DNA from: Candidatus Sulfurimonas marisnigri
GTDB taxonomy: Bacteria > Campylobacterota > Campylobacteria > Campylobacterales > Sulfurimonadaceae
Direction: 5' to 3'
DNA length: 64,000 bases
NCBI RefSeq assembly: GCF_015265475.1
Contig: NZ_CP054493.1
Location: 248,001-312,000 of the forward strand
Shown here piece after piece: positions 1-8,546 of this stretch (position 1 is the first letter of the stretch; each line of letters begins with the position of its first letter). A program made the position numbers and the translations under genes. The notes beneath the pieces are model-generated. The model ran no database searches and had not been told where the DNA came from. It saw only the letters and a list, made by a program, of their open reading frames with translations.

Positions 1-19
1 AACAAAGACAAGGATAATC

Positions 20-382
20 ATGGCTCGTATTTCTGGTGTTGATTTACCTAAGAAAAAAAGAGTAGAGTATGGTCTAACATACGTCTATGGTATTGGTTTA
101 CATGCATCTCGTCTAATTTTAGACGCGACAGGTATAGACTATAACAAGAGAATATTTGAACTTTCTCAAGAGGATATAGCAGCAATTACTAACGAAATTC
201 GTATCAACCATATGGTTGAAGGTGATTTACGTAAAAAAGTAGCTATGGATATTAAGGCACTTATGGATTTAGGTTCATACCGTGGTCTTCGTCACCGTCG
301 TGGTCTTCCATGTCGTGGTCAAAAAACTAAGACAAATGCGCGTACTCGTAAGGGTAAACGTAAAACTGTCGGCGCAGCGTAA
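20..382 (+). CDS. rpsM: 30S ribosomal protein S13
   Basis: S13 sits in the head of the small subunit and contacts the P-site tRNA and bridges to the large subunit. The 120-residue length is normal. The N-terminus ([13 protein letters not shown]), the helix-two-turn-helix core with YGIG, and the C-terminal [14 protein letters not shown] stretch followed by a basic tail are diagnostic. The ATG at 20 follows an AAGGATAA ribosome-binding site at 10-17. It is the first visible gene of the alpha operon and runs into rpsK with an 10-base gap; upstream genes lie outside the window. Confidence 0.98.
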   Translation: MARISGVDLPKKKRVEYGLTYVYGIGLHASRLILDATGIDYNKRIFELSQEDIAAITNEIRINHMVEGDLRKKVAMDIKALMDLGSYRGLRHRRGLPCRGQKTKTNARTRKGKRKTVGAA

Positions 383-392
383 GGGATAACAG

Positions 393-785
393 ATGGCAAA
401 AAGAAAAGCTGTTAGAAAAAAAGTAGTAAAGAAAAATATTGCACGTGGTATCTGCCACATTGCTGCATCATTTAACAATACGCTTGTAACTATTACAGAT
501 GATATGGGTAACATGATTGCTTGGAGTTCTGCTGGAAGCCTTGGCTTCAAAGGTAGTAAAAAATCTACTCCATTCGCGGCTCAAGCAGCTGTTGAAGATG
601 CTGTAGCTAAAGCTCAAGTACATGGTATAAAAGAACTTGGTATTAAAGTTCAAGGTCCTGGTTCAGGTCGTGAAACAGCAACTAAAGCTGTAGGTGGAAT
701 CGAAGGTATTCGTGTTACATTTATGAAAGATGTTACTGCATTACCACACAACGGTTGTCGCGCACCTAAGCGTCGTAGAGTTTAA
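393..785 (+). CDS. rpsK: 30S ribosomal protein S11
   Basis: S11 is a platform protein of the small subunit near the mRNA exit. It has 130 residues, with the family signatures [18 protein letters not shown] near the N-terminus and the C-terminal motif THNG-like '[14 protein letters not shown]'. AAGGGA precedes the ATG at 393. It is co-transcribed with rpsM and rpsD in the standard alpha-operon order; the gap to rpsD is 11 bases. Nothing unusual was seen. Confidence 0.98.
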   Translation: MAKRKAVRKKVVKKNIARGICHIAASFNNTLVTITDDMGNMIAWSSAGSLGFKGSKKSTPFAAQAAVEDAVAKAQVHGIKELGIKVQGPGSGRETATKAVGGIEGIRVTFMKDVTALPHNGCRAPKRRRV

Positions 786-796
786 GGAGATTACTG

Positions 797-1423
797 ATGG
801 CAAGATATAGAGGTCCAGTAGAAAAAATCGAAAGAAGATTTGGTGTATGTTTAAACCTTAAAGGTGAGCGTCGCTTGGCAGGTAAATCTGCATTAGAAAA
901 ACGTCCTTATGGTCCTGGTCAACATGGTCAACGTCGTAAGAAAGTTTCTGAGTATGGTTTACAATTAAATGAAAAGCAAAAAGCAAAATTCATGTATGGT
1001 GTTTCTGAGAAGCAATTCCGCGCACTATTCGTTGAAGCTAAAAGAAGAGAAGGTAATACAGGTACAAACCTTATTACTTTAATTGAACAAAGACTAGATA
1101 ACGTTGTTTATCGTATGGGATTTGCTTCAACTCGTCGTTTCGCTCGTCAGCTTGTTACTCATGGCCACTTTTTAGTTGATGGCAAAAAACTTGATATCCC
1201 TTCTTACCGCGTTAAGCCTGGTCAGAAAATAGAAGTTCGTGAGAGCAGCAAAACTAATGTTCAAATTGTTCGTGCAATCGAATTAACTAACCAAACTGGT
1301 TTAGCTCCATGGGTTGACATCGATGCTGAAAAAGTATTTGGTATATTTACTCGTTTACCTGAGCGTGAAGAAGTTGTTATCCCTGTAGAAGAGCGTTTAA
1401 TCGTTGAACTTTACTCGAAATAA
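797..1423 (+). CDS. rpsD: 30S ribosomal protein S4
   Basis: S4 is a primary 16S rRNA binder that nucleates assembly of the small-subunit body, and in many bacteria also represses the alpha operon. It has 208 residues. The N-terminal [19 protein letters not shown] region has only a single cysteine, so it is the zinc-free form. The S4 RNA-binding domain is in the second half ([20 protein letters not shown]). The start is fixed by AAGGAG at 784-789. An rpsD-rpoA order is typical for bacteria. Confidence 0.98.
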   Translation: MARYRGPVEKIERRFGVCLNLKGERRLAGKSALEKRPYGPGQHGQRRKKVSEYGLQLNEKQKAKFMYGVSEKQFRALFVEAKRREGNTGTNLITLIEQRLDNVVYRMGFASTRRFARQLVTHGHFLVDGKKLDIPSYRVKPGQKIEVRESSKTNVQIVRAIELTNQTGLAPWVDIDAEKVFGIFTRLPEREEVVIPVEERLIVELYSK

Positions 1424-1446
1424 TAGTTAATAAAAGGCGTTAGAGA

Positions 1447-2439
1447 ATGAAGAAAATAAAAACTACTCCACTTGCTCCTCAAGAGTTTGAGGTAGAACAG
1501 ATTAGTGAGAATGAAGCTAACATTATAGCATATCCGTTTGAAACAGGGTATGCTATCTCTTTGGCTCACCCACTTCGCCGTTTTTTATTAAGTAGCTCAG
1601 TTGGATATGCTCCGATAGCTATAAAAATCGAGGGTGCTAAGCATGAATTTGACTCAGTACGTGGTATGCTTGAAGATATTTCAGACTTCATATTAAATCT
1701 TAAAGAGATTCGCTTTAAATTAAATGATGAAGTTGCAGAAACAGAGATTAACTACAGCTTTGCTGGTCCTTGTACTATAAAGGGAAGCGATCTTACAAAT
1801 AATGAAGTAGAGATAGTAACTCCAGATTCTCACCTTGCTACATTAAATGAAGACTCTACCCTTAACTTTAGCATCAAGATAGCAAAAGGTATTGGTTATG
1901 TGGCAAGTGAAGACACTCATGATGAGTTAGAAGATGGGTATATAGCACTAGATGCTTATTTTACTCCTGTTCGTAGTGCAACTTATAAAATAGAGAATGT
2001 ACTAGTAGAGGACAATCCTAACTTTGAAAGAGTAATTCTAAATATTAGAACTGATGGACAAATTTCTCCATTAGAAGCATTTAGAAATTCATTGGAAGTT
2101 ATGTATGCTCAATTAGCAGTATTTAATAGTGAGATTAGTGTTAAAGCTCCAACTACTATAGAAAGAGTTGAAGAGAGCCCTGATCTTAAAAAATTAACTA
2201 CACATATTGATAATTTAGGTTTAAGTGCAAGAAGTTTTAACTGTCTTGACCGCTCAAGCATTAAATTAGTAGGCGAAATAGCATTAATGAGTACAAATGA
2301 TCTTAAAAATGTGAAGAACCTAGGTAAAAAATCATATGATGAAATTATTGAAAAACTTCAAGAGTTCGGTTTTGAAGTTGGTGGTGATATCGCAGATGAT
2401 GTTGTTAGTGCATTAAAAAAGAAAATAGAAGCTTTATAA
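1447..2439 (+). CDS. rpoA: DNA-directed RNA polymerase subunit alpha
   Basis: The alpha subunit dimerises to seed RNA polymerase assembly. It has 330 residues. The N-terminal domain contains the dimerisation region with [20 protein letters not shown]. The C-terminal domain (about residues 245-315) has the helix-hairpin-helix type surface [13 protein letters not shown] and [15 protein letters not shown], which in other bacteria contacts UP elements and activators. It lies between rpsD and rplQ as the fourth alpha-operon gene visible here. Length and domains are complete. Confidence 0.98.
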   Translation: MKKIKTTPLAPQEFEVEQISENEANIIAYPFETGYAISLAHPLRRFLLSSSVGYAPIAIKIEGAKHEFDSVRGMLEDISDFILNLKEIRFKLNDEVAETEINYSFAGPCTIKGSDLTNNEVEIVTPDSHLATLNEDSTLNFSIKIAKGIGYVASEDTHDELEDGYIALDAYFTPVRSATYKIENVLVEDNPNFERVILNIRTDGQISPLEAFRNSLEVMYAQLAVFNSEISVKAPTTIERVEESPDLKKLTTHIDNLGLSARSFNCLDRSSIKLVGEIALMSTNDLKNVKNLGKKSYDEIIEKLQEFGFEVGGDIADDVVSALKKKIEAL

Positions 2440-2463
2440 GCTTTTTAAATAGAGGAATTATAG

Positions 2464-2814
2464 ATGAGACATCGTCATGGATACCGTAAACTAGGTCGTA
2501 CAAGCTCACACCGTGCAGCTTTGCTAATGAACCTTAGTATTTCGTTAATAGAACATGGTAAAATTGAAACTACTGTTATTAAAGCAAAAGAGCTACGTTC
2601 TTATGTTGAAAAACTTATCACTATTGCTGGTAAGAATGATTCAAATGCTCATAAAGCAGTATTCGCGGCGCTTCAAAGTAAAGAAGCAACTAAAACTTTA
2701 GTAAACGAGATAGCTCCAAGGTATGTTGATCGTACTGGTGGTTATACTAGAATTATTAGAACTCGTATTCGTCGTGGTGACGCTACTACTATGGCATTTA
2801 TTGAATTAGTATAG
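2464..2814 (+). CDS. rplQ: 50S ribosomal protein L17
   Basis: L17 binds 23S rRNA near the exit-tunnel side of the large subunit. It has 116 residues. The N-terminus [20 protein letters not shown] and the C-terminal [17 protein letters not shown] are characteristic. GAGGAATT lies just before the ATG. It is the last gene of the alpha operon: a strong hairpin follows 18 bases after the stop, and the next gene has its own leader. Confidence 0.98.
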   Translation: MRHRHGYRKLGRTSSHRAALLMNLSISLIEHGKIETTVIKAKELRSYVEKLITIAGKNDSNAHKAVFAALQSKEATKTLVNEIAPRYVDRTGGYTRIIRTRIRRGDATTMAFIELV

Positions 2815-2831
2815 TTACTATTAGTTAGTAT

Positions 2832-2859
2832 GCAAAAAGGAGCAAAAGCCCCTTTTTGC
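2832..2859 (+). terminator. hairpin terminator after rplQ
   Basis: A perfect 9-bp stem (GCAAAAAGG with CCTTTTTGC) is extended inward by one A-C mismatch and two GC pairs around an AAAA loop. The T-run lies in the 3' arm of the stem. It is placed where the alpha operon should end, 18 bases after the rplQ stop, and probably terminates it. Confidence 0.75.
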
Positions 2860-2961
2860 TACACTAACGCTGAGTTTTGCTCGGCACAATGCCTACACAC
2901 CGTAAAGAGTGCTTCTTCAAAACTTCCAAATTCTAAAATACTTTAAAGAGAGACAAGCATT

Positions 2962-4179
2962 ATGAGTAATTTCGCATTTGGAACATACAGAATCAGTGAT
3001 TTAAACCCACAACATATAGAAAGCTTAAAAGAGGCTATTGATGCTGGAATAGCTATGATAGACACATCGTCTAATTATATGGATGGTGGTGCTGAAAGAG
3101 CTATTGCACTTGCCTTTAGAGATTTCGACGAAGATAGAAAAAATTTTGTTGAGATAGTAAGTAAATTTGGGTATATTCAAGGTGCTAATATGCTGACTCA
3201 CAAAGAAGAACCTTTTGAGGAAGTAGTTGAGTTTAGTGAAGATTGTTTTCACTCTATATCAAAATCGTTTTTACATCAACAACTAACAGAATCTTTAAAA
3301 AGATTAGAGATGCAAACATTGGATTGTTATCTTATTCATAATCCAGAGTATTATCTACTTGATGCCATTAAAAATGGAGTTGATGAAAATGAAAGACTTG
3401 ATGAGATGTATAGAAGAATAGAACTTGCGTTTGTCGGACTTGAAGAAGAGATTAAAAAAGGGCGAATTCGCTCATATGGGATAAGTTCAAACAGTTTTTC
3501 GGTTTCACATTCTAGCGATGAATTTCTAGCATATGAAGATTTAATAGTTTTAGCTGATAATGCAGCTGAGATTGTTGGAAATGATACAAATAGTTTTACA
3601 ACAATTGAGTTGCCAATAAATATGCTTGAACAAGAGGGCTTAAAATGTGCAACATGGGCAAAGGAAAATGGATTAAGAGTATTGGCAAACAGACCACTTA
3701 ATGCCAAAATGGATAATCTTATGTTTCGTTTAGCAGATTACGATGAGAGTAGAGAGTACTATAATTATCTTAATGAATTGATGGAAATTAGTGATAATAA
3801 CGCATTAAGACCTTTTTATAATCTACTAGAACAACTAGATGCTTCAAAACATAAGTTTGGTTGGATAGGTGATTATGATTTATTTCTTTTCTCTCAAATT
3901 GTGCCACATATGAAAAAAACTTTAGAACTAGTTGATGGAGAAAACAGGGATGTAATGTTAAGTTTCATAGACTTATATCTTCAAGAGTATAGAAAAATGG
4001 TAGCATATGAGTGCTCTAAAAGCACAAAAATTCAATTAAAAGAGCTATTTAGCGAGTGTGATATATTAATGCAAGGTTGTGCGTTAAAGTTTTTAATGCA
4101 AAGAGATAACATAGATTATATTTTAGTTGGAATGAGAAAACCAACTTATGTTGGTCAAATTCTTGCTTTGGTAGAATAA
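2962..4179 (+). CDS. aldo-keto reductase family protein
   Basis: This is a predicted NAD(P)H-dependent oxidoreductase of the aldo-keto reductase fold. The catalytic tetrad is visible as D34 and Y39 (in DTSSNYMDGG), K68 (SKFG) and H126 (LIHNPE). The GMRKPTYVGQIL segment near the C-terminus resembles the cofactor-binding end of the barrel. At 405 residues it is about 80-100 longer than typical members; the extra length includes a charged segment around residues 255-340. The substrate cannot be told from sequence. It stands alone between the alpha-operon terminator and nfuA, with a weak purine-rich ribosome-binding site before the ATG at 2962. Confidence 0.85.
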   Translation: MSNFAFGTYRISDLNPQHIESLKEAIDAGIAMIDTSSNYMDGGAERAIALAFRDFDEDRKNFVEIVSKFGYIQGANMLTHKEEPFEEVVEFSEDCFHSISKSFLHQQLTESLKRLEMQTLDCYLIHNPEYYLLDAIKNGVDENERLDEMYRRIELAFVGLEEEIKKGRIRSYGISSNSFSVSHSSDEFLAYEDLIVLADNAAEIVGNDTNSFTTIELPINMLEQEGLKCATWAKENGLRVLANRPLNAKMDNLMFRLADYDESREYYNYLNELMEISDNNALRPFYNLLEQLDASKHKFGWIGDYDLFLFSQIVPHMKKTLELVDGENRDVMLSFIDLYLQEYRKMVAYECSKSTKIQLKELFSECDILMQGCALKFLMQRDNIDYILVGMRKPTYVGQILALVE

Positions 4180-4214
4180 CTTATATATTTTATTACTTGT
4201 TAAGCGATTTTGTC

Positions 4215-4230
4215 ATATCTTACAAGATAT
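4215..4230. repeat. 7-2-7 inverted repeat upstream of the nfu gene
   Basis: ATATCTT and AAGATAT are separated by two bases, 27 bases before the nfu start. A TATAAAAT string overlaps its right arm. The arrangement fits an operator across a promoter, but it is a single site in very AT-rich DNA, so this remains tentative. Confidence 0.3.
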
Positions 4231-4256
4231 AAAATAGAGAAAATTAAAGGATAGGA

Positions 4257-4532
4257 ATGATTCCCTTTACAGATGAAGAGTTAATGAGCCCAGTAGAGAT
4301 TGTAATAGATAAGGTACGTCCGTCATTAGCGCTTGATGGCGGAGATATAACATTTTTAACAGTGAAAAATTCTAAGGTGTATGTTCAGTTAAAAGGCGCA
4401 TGCGTAGGATGTGCAAGTAGCGGAACAACACTTAAGTATGGTGTAGAGAGACAATTAAAGATGGATATTCATCCTGAATTGGTTGTTATAAATGTGCCTA
4501 TTGGCATGGAAAATGAAATAGATAATTTATAA
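4257..4532 (+). CDS. NifU C-terminal (NfuA-like) iron-sulfur scaffold/carrier protein
   Basis: This 91-residue protein consists almost only of the NifU C-terminal domain. The LALDGGDI motif lies in the N-terminal half, and the CVGC motif (GACVGCASS, CxxC) would hold a bridging 4Fe-4S cluster between two monomers. Such proteins carry clusters to apo-proteins in the cytoplasm. Length and layout match the short Nfu proteins common in Campylobacterota. The gene is followed 6 bases later by a TPR-like gene and then murE, suggesting one transcript. A 16-bp inverted repeat lies just upstream. Confidence 0.9.
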   Translation: MIPFTDEELMSPVEIVIDKVRPSLALDGGDITFLTVKNSKVYVQLKGACVGCASSGTTLKYGVERQLKMDIHPELVVINVPIGMENEIDNL

Positions 4533-4537
4533 AATAA

Positions 4538-5140
4538 GTGAACAAATTTATGAGCATTAGTAAATATAAAATATTAAATCAGGCAAAAGATTACTTCTCG
4601 AAGAGTGATTTTAAAAATGCGCTAGAGAAGTTTGCAGTAGTATTACAGAATTTTCCAAACTCAAAAGAGGCATATAATAGTGTGATTCTATCAGAGATGG
4701 CCATGAGCGGAGAGGGTGGTGCAGAAGCTCTTTTTGACTATTATGAAATTTTAAAAGAAGAAGACAAAGAGCAAGCAGATGTTATAATGAGTGATATACT
4801 TCAAAATATGGATGGCTCTTTAGAAAAACTTAGTCAGGTATTTGCAGAGCCACTCCGTGACAGATTAGAGTTTGAAGATGGAATACTTTATAAAGATTTC
4901 AAAGCTATAATTGACGAAGGTGAAAGTTTTAAAGAGACTTTTGAAAACATAATGTTTTCAACCCGCGTAATAATAACTCAAAAAGAGGATTTTGTTGATT
5001 TTTTAGACAATCTTATTGAGAATGGGTTTGCAGATATGGCATTAACATATCTTGAAAATGCATTAAGCATTTATCCGAGTGATGAGCTTCTTCGAAAATT
5101 GCTCAAAAAATTAGCCAAAGGCAAAAAGATTGAGAATTGA
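4538..5140 (+). CDS. TPR-like helical-repeat protein, function unknown
   Basis: It has up to 200 residues and is mostly acidic alpha-helix. The N-terminal helices (AKDYFSKSDFKNALEKFAVV, then PNSKEAYN) resemble a tetratricopeptide repeat, and a further TPR-like pair (ADMALTYLENALSIYPSDEL) lies near the C-terminus. No signal peptide is visible, so it is probably cytoplasmic. The reading frame can start at GTG 4538 or at ATG 4550; neither has a strong ribosome-binding site. Its end overlaps the murE start by 11 bases, implying translational coupling. The function is unknown; TPR proteins usually mediate protein contacts. Confidence 0.75.
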   Translation: MNKFMSISKYKILNQAKDYFSKSDFKNALEKFAVVLQNFPNSKEAYNSVILSEMAMSGEGGAEALFDYYEILKEEDKEQADVIMSDILQNMDGSLEKLSQVFAEPLRDRLEFEDGILYKDFKAIIDEGESFKETFENIMFSTRVIITQKEDFVDFLDNLIENGFADMALTYLENALSIYPSDELLRKLLKKLAKGKKIEN

Positions 5141-6425
5141 ACTTCCAAATGAAGAGTTTAAATATATAACAGAGAACTCTTTGGAATGCGACAAACATAC
5201 AGCGTTTGTTTTAACAAACCAAAATGAAAAATATCTTCAAAACGCAAGAGACAACTCAGCGCATTCAATTATAAACATTACAGACGTAGCAAAACTTTTT
5301 GGAACAGATAAAATAAAAATTATTGCAATTACAGGAACAAACGGTAAGACAACTACAGCAAGTGCAATATACTCATTTTTACTAGATATGGGGTATAAAG
5401 TAGCTATGCAGGGGACTCGCGGCTTCTTTATGAATGATGAAGTGGCTGAGGGCAAAACTCTTACAACACCATCTGTATTAAATACATACAAACACATATA
5501 TCAAGCAGTTAGTGCAGGGTGTGAGTTTTTTATAATGGAAGTTAGTTCACATGCTATAGTTCAAAAGAGGGTTGAAGGCTTGAAATTTGAGTTAAAAATA
5601 CTTACAAATATTACACAAGATCATCTAGACTATCATAAAACAATCGGAGAATATATAGCTGTAAAAAATAGTTTTTTTCAGGACGAGGGAAAAAAGCTTA
5701 TAAACAAAGATGAGCCCAAGGCTTCATTTAATATAAAAAATACTTTCACTTATGGCATAGAAAACCCAGCAACATATAGGCTTATGGCATATTCTCTTAA
5801 TGATGCTTCGAGTGGAATTATTCAGCATTTTAAAGAAGTAGTTCCCTTTACTGCTTCTCTTCATGGCTTCTTTAATCTTTATAATCTTATGGCAGCTATT
5901 TCAGCAACGCATATAGTAACTGGAAAAAAACTTGAAGAGGTTGCTGATGTTGTAGATAATTTTGCAGGTGTAAGCGGTAGAATGGAACAAGTTAGTGAGT
6001 TGCCAAATGTTATAGTAGACTTTGCACATACACCAGATGGAATGCAACAGGTTTTAAATGCTCTAAAAGAGAAAGAGCTATTGGTTGTATTTGGTGCTGG
6101 CGGAGATAGAGATAGGTCAAAAAGAGCTATAATGGGCAGAGTAGCTGCTAGTTTGGCAAAAAAAGTTTATATAACAAGTGATAATCCAAGACATGAGAAT
6201 CCAGAAGCTATTGTAGATGATATCTTGGAGGGTATTGAAGATAGAAGCATAGTTAGTGTAGAGTTAAATAGAAAAAAAGCTATTCAGATGGCCCTTAATG
6301 ATCAAGAAAATGATGAAGTAGTAGTTATACTGGGAAAGGGTGATGAATCATATCAGATAATATATGATGAAAAATTTCCTTTTGATGATAGAGAAATTGT
6401 AAGGGAGCTTTTAAATTTAAATTGA
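5130..6425 (+). CDS. murE: UDP-N-acetylmuramoyl-L-alanyl-D-glutamate--2,6-diaminopimelate ligase
   Basis: MurE adds meso-diaminopimelate to the peptidoglycan precursor in the cytoplasm. The ATP-binding loop is TGTNGKTTTASAI (about residue 68). A GAGGDRDRSKR segment and the DNPRHENP motif follow; DNPR is the known specificity signature for diaminopimelate rather than lysine. It has 431 residues, shorter than the roughly 490 of Escherichia coli MurE because the N-terminal domain is trimmed, as is usual in Campylobacterota. The start is a TTG at 5130, inside the end of the upstream gene. The catalytic part is complete. Confidence 0.95.
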   Translation: MRIELPNEEFKYITENSLECDKHTAFVLTNQNEKYLQNARDNSAHSIINITDVAKLFGTDKIKIIAITGTNGKTTTASAIYSFLLDMGYKVAMQGTRGFFMNDEVAEGKTLTTPSVLNTYKHIYQAVSAGCEFFIMEVSSHAIVQKRVEGLKFELKILTNITQDHLDYHKTIGEYIAVKNSFFQDEGKKLINKDEPKASFNIKNTFTYGIENPATYRLMAYSLNDASSGIIQHFKEVVPFTASLHGFFNLYNLMAAISATHIVTGKKLEEVADVVDNFAGVSGRMEQVSELPNVIVDFAHTPDGMQQVLNALKEKELLVVFGAGGDRDRSKRAIMGRVAASLAKKVYITSDNPRHENPEAIVDDILEGIEDRSIVSVELNRKKAIQMALNDQENDEVVVILGKGDESYQIIYDEKFPFDDREIVRELLNLN

Positions 6426-6455
6426 AAGCTTAAAGATATATCAACTTATTTTAGA

Positions 6456-6461
6456 TATAAT
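6456..6461 (+). promoter_or_regulatory. putative -10 box before the 2Fe-2S protein gene
   Basis: TATAAT lies 26 bases before the start codon at 6487, in the only intergenic gap of this run of genes. There is no clear -35 box, which is common for the Campylobacterota housekeeping sigma factor. This would start a transcript for the 2Fe-2S protein, panD, ybaB and the genes after them. Confidence 0.45.
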
Positions 6462-6486
6462 CTAGAAAAATAATAAGGATAATATA

Positions 6487-6861
6487 ATGGGTATTCCACA
6501 ACCAGCATTTTATATATTTAAGTGTGAGCAGTCGGCTCCACCAGGTATGCCAAAACCATCATGTGTTACACCAGAGACACAAGACTTATTTCAGTACACA
6601 GCACAAAAGCTAATGAAAGAAGGTATCATGATGACTGCACCAATAGTTCGTACTTCATGTATGAATCGTTGTGCACAAGGTCCAATAATGCTAGTAGAAC
6701 CAGGTCATACTATGTATGTAGGCTTAAATAAAGAAAAAATAGACCGTATCATTACAGAGCATATTATTGGTGGAAATGTAGTTGAAGAGTATGTTATAGA
6801 CTCTGAAATGTGGGATACCGCAATATCTCCAGCTGATGCTAAAAAACAAATGGGAATGTAG
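6487..6861 (+). CDS. thioredoxin-like 2Fe-2S ferredoxin-type protein
   Basis: A 124-residue protein of the thioredoxin-like 2Fe-2S family. The expected four cysteines are present: C13 (FKC) and C26, then C58 and C62 in CMNRC with three residues between, the spacing used to hold one 2Fe-2S cluster. No signal peptide is seen. Related domains occur as stand-alone ferredoxins and as the NuoE/HoxE-type subunit domain; the partner here is unknown. It is followed 9 bases later by panD and has its own probable promoter. Confidence 0.88.
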   Translation: MGIPQPAFYIFKCEQSAPPGMPKPSCVTPETQDLFQYTAQKLMKEGIMMTAPIVRTSCMNRCAQGPIMLVEPGHTMYVGLNKEKIDRIITEHIIGGNVVEEYVIDSEMWDTAISPADAKKQMGM

Positions 6862-6870
6862 GAAGTAGTT

Positions 6871-7236
6871 ATGTTAATTGATATGTTGTACAGTAAAATC
6901 CATCGCGCCACTGTAACTGATGCTAACCTAAACTATGTTGGTTCAATTACAATAGATGAGGAGCTTTTAGAGGCTGCAAAGATGAGAATTGGGCAAAAAG
7001 TAGAAATTTTAAATGTCAACAATGGTGAAAGATTTTCAACATATATAATCTTGGGTGAACGCGGCAAAAGAGACATCTGTTTAAACGGAGCTGCTGCAAG
7101 AAAAGTTCACAAGGGAGATAAGGTCATTATAGTTGCATATGCAACTTATGACGAGAAAGATTTAGAAACTTATAAACCTAAAGTTGTTATCTTAGATGAT
7201 AATAACGACATTGATTACGTAGCAGACAGTATTTAA
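6871..7236 (+). CDS. panD: aspartate 1-decarboxylase
   Basis: PanD makes beta-alanine from aspartate for pantothenate and coenzyme A. It is made as a proenzyme that cleaves itself at a Gly-Ser bond to form the pyruvoyl cofactor; here G24-S25 (NYVGSITID) sits at exactly the family's position, which supports the start at 6871 over the internal ATG. It has 121 residues, normal. The stop overlaps the ybaB start as TAATG, so translation is coupled. The partner gene panC lies at 45.1 kb. Confidence 0.96.
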   Translation: MLIDMLYSKIHRATVTDANLNYVGSITIDEELLEAAKMRIGQKVEILNVNNGERFSTYIILGERGKRDICLNGAAARKVHKGDKVIIVAYATYDEKDLETYKPKVVILDDNNDIDYVADSI

Positions 7237-7553
7237 TGTTCGGAAACCTTAGCGATATGGGCAAAATGCTTGAGGGAATGCAGGAAAATGCAGATAAGCT
7301 TCAAGCTGAGCTGGAGTCTAAAACTTTTAATGTTAAAAGTGGCGGAGGAATAGTTGATATTACCATCAACGGTAAAGGTGAGGTTATTGATATTAATATT
7401 GATGATTCATTATTATCAGACAAGGGCTCACTTCAGATTTTGCTTATTGGTGCTATAAATGATGCTAATAAAATGGTAGAACAAAACAAACAAAGTAGTG
7501 CAATGGGCATGTTAGGTAGTATTGGTGGCTTAAACCCATTTGGAAATAAGTAG
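7236..7553 (+). CDS. YbaB/EbfC family nucleoid-associated protein
   Basis: A 105-residue protein of the YbaB/EbfC family, small dimeric DNA-binding proteins associated with the nucleoid. The family hallmarks visible are an N-terminal [23 protein letters not shown] coiled-coil-like helix (shortened here), the central GGGIVDITINGKGEV strand region and the LLIGAINDANKMVEQ helix with a methionine/glycine-rich tail. It often lies next to recR or dnaX elsewhere; here it is coupled to panD by TAATG and abuts a PDZ-like gene. Confidence 0.92.
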   Translation: MFGNLSDMGKMLEGMQENADKLQAELESKTFNVKSGGGIVDITINGKGEVIDINIDDSLLSDKGSLQILLIGAINDANKMVEQNKQSSAMGMLGSIGGLNPFGNK

Positions 7554-8534
7554 TTGTTTAGGCTTTTTATAGCTCTAAACCTTCTTTTTTTAAATCTATT
7601 TGCATGTGATGGTGGCTTTGACTTTTGTAAGCTTAAAGTCAATGACACAAATGCAATAAAAAATCAACAACTTCAAATTCCAGTAGAAAAAAATAAACTA
7701 TTAATATTTTCAAAAAAAATTCCAAATGCTAAAATCATTAAACATGACCCTTTTTTATCACTATATCTTATAGAAGATAAGAATAAATTCAAATACCCAT
7801 TTAGGATAAATAATAATCTTACATTAGGAACTGCTGCTGTAAACAGAAAAATGGTGACCGAGGGTAAAATTTTGAAACATCAGATTGGATTAAATAGTTT
7901 TGCGACATACAGTGAGCCGCTATCTATACCAAGTATTCTTGTTAACAGCTGTTGCACCTTAGAGGGCTTGGTTACTCCAGATGGGATAATTGAAAAAGAG
8001 TTTATAGAGCGATTCTTAAAGATAAAAGAAGTCTCTTATTCAGATATTGGAATAAGAGTCCATAATGTAAAAAAAGCTGTTATTGTGGATTCTAGTAACC
8101 CATTTATGAAAAATAACCAATTTAAAAAAGATGACCGTATATTAGAGTTTGATGGTAAAAATGTAATAGACAGTGCAACTTTAATGAGAAATATTTTATT
8201 TAGCGATATCGGTTCTACTCACAAACTAAAAATTAAACGTGGTAAAAAGATACTTACTGTAAATGTAAAAAGTCAAAAAAGATATGGTGGTGGTTATCTT
8301 AGTGATACATTTTTAGAGTTTTTAGGAATATCATTTGATAAGAATTTATGCACTGTAAAAATAGAAAAAAAAGCCCAACATTATAAGCTTAAAATAGGTG
8401 ATCAACTTCTTCAAGTCAATACGACAAAAATCAGAAATGAACAAGATATATTAGAGATAGTAGCCAATACCCAAAAGTCAGTAAAACTTCTTTTTCAAAG
8501 GGAAGAATTTCAGTTTTTTGTGACTGTAAATTAG
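7554..8534 (+). CDS. exported PDZ-like domain protein, function unknown
   Basis: A 326-residue protein starting at a TTG directly after the ybaB stop. The first 17 residues (RLFIALNLLFLNLFAC) form a signal peptide ending in LFAC, which could be a weak lipobox, so it may be a lipoprotein or a periplasmic protein. Two PDZ-like regions are visible in the second half: NNQFKKDDRILEFDGK with LMRNIL (about residues 185-225), and HYKLKIGDQLLQVNTTKI (about 275-295). No protease triad is seen, so it is not a DegP/HtrA enzyme. A role in handling envelope proteins is an inference. Confidence 0.72.
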   Translation: MFRLFIALNLLFLNLFACDGGFDFCKLKVNDTNAIKNQQLQIPVEKNKLLIFSKKIPNAKIIKHDPFLSLYLIEDKNKFKYPFRINNNLTLGTAAVNRKMVTEGKILKHQIGLNSFATYSEPLSIPSILVNSCCTLEGLVTPDGIIEKEFIERFLKIKEVSYSDIGIRVHNVKKAVIVDSSNPFMKNNQFKKDDRILEFDGKNVIDSATLMRNILFSDIGSTHKLKIKRGKKILTVNVKSQKRYGGGYLSDTFLEFLGISFDKNLCTVKIEKKAQHYKLKIGDQLLQVNTTKIRNEQDILEIVANTQKSVKLLFQREEFQFFVTVN

Positions 8535-8546
8535 GTAGAATTCCAT

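Noticed and set aside
275-550. Open frame of 91 codons on the minus strand
   Set aside because: It lies wholly antisense to rpsM and rpsK, has no family features and no ribosome-binding site; the real genes explain it.
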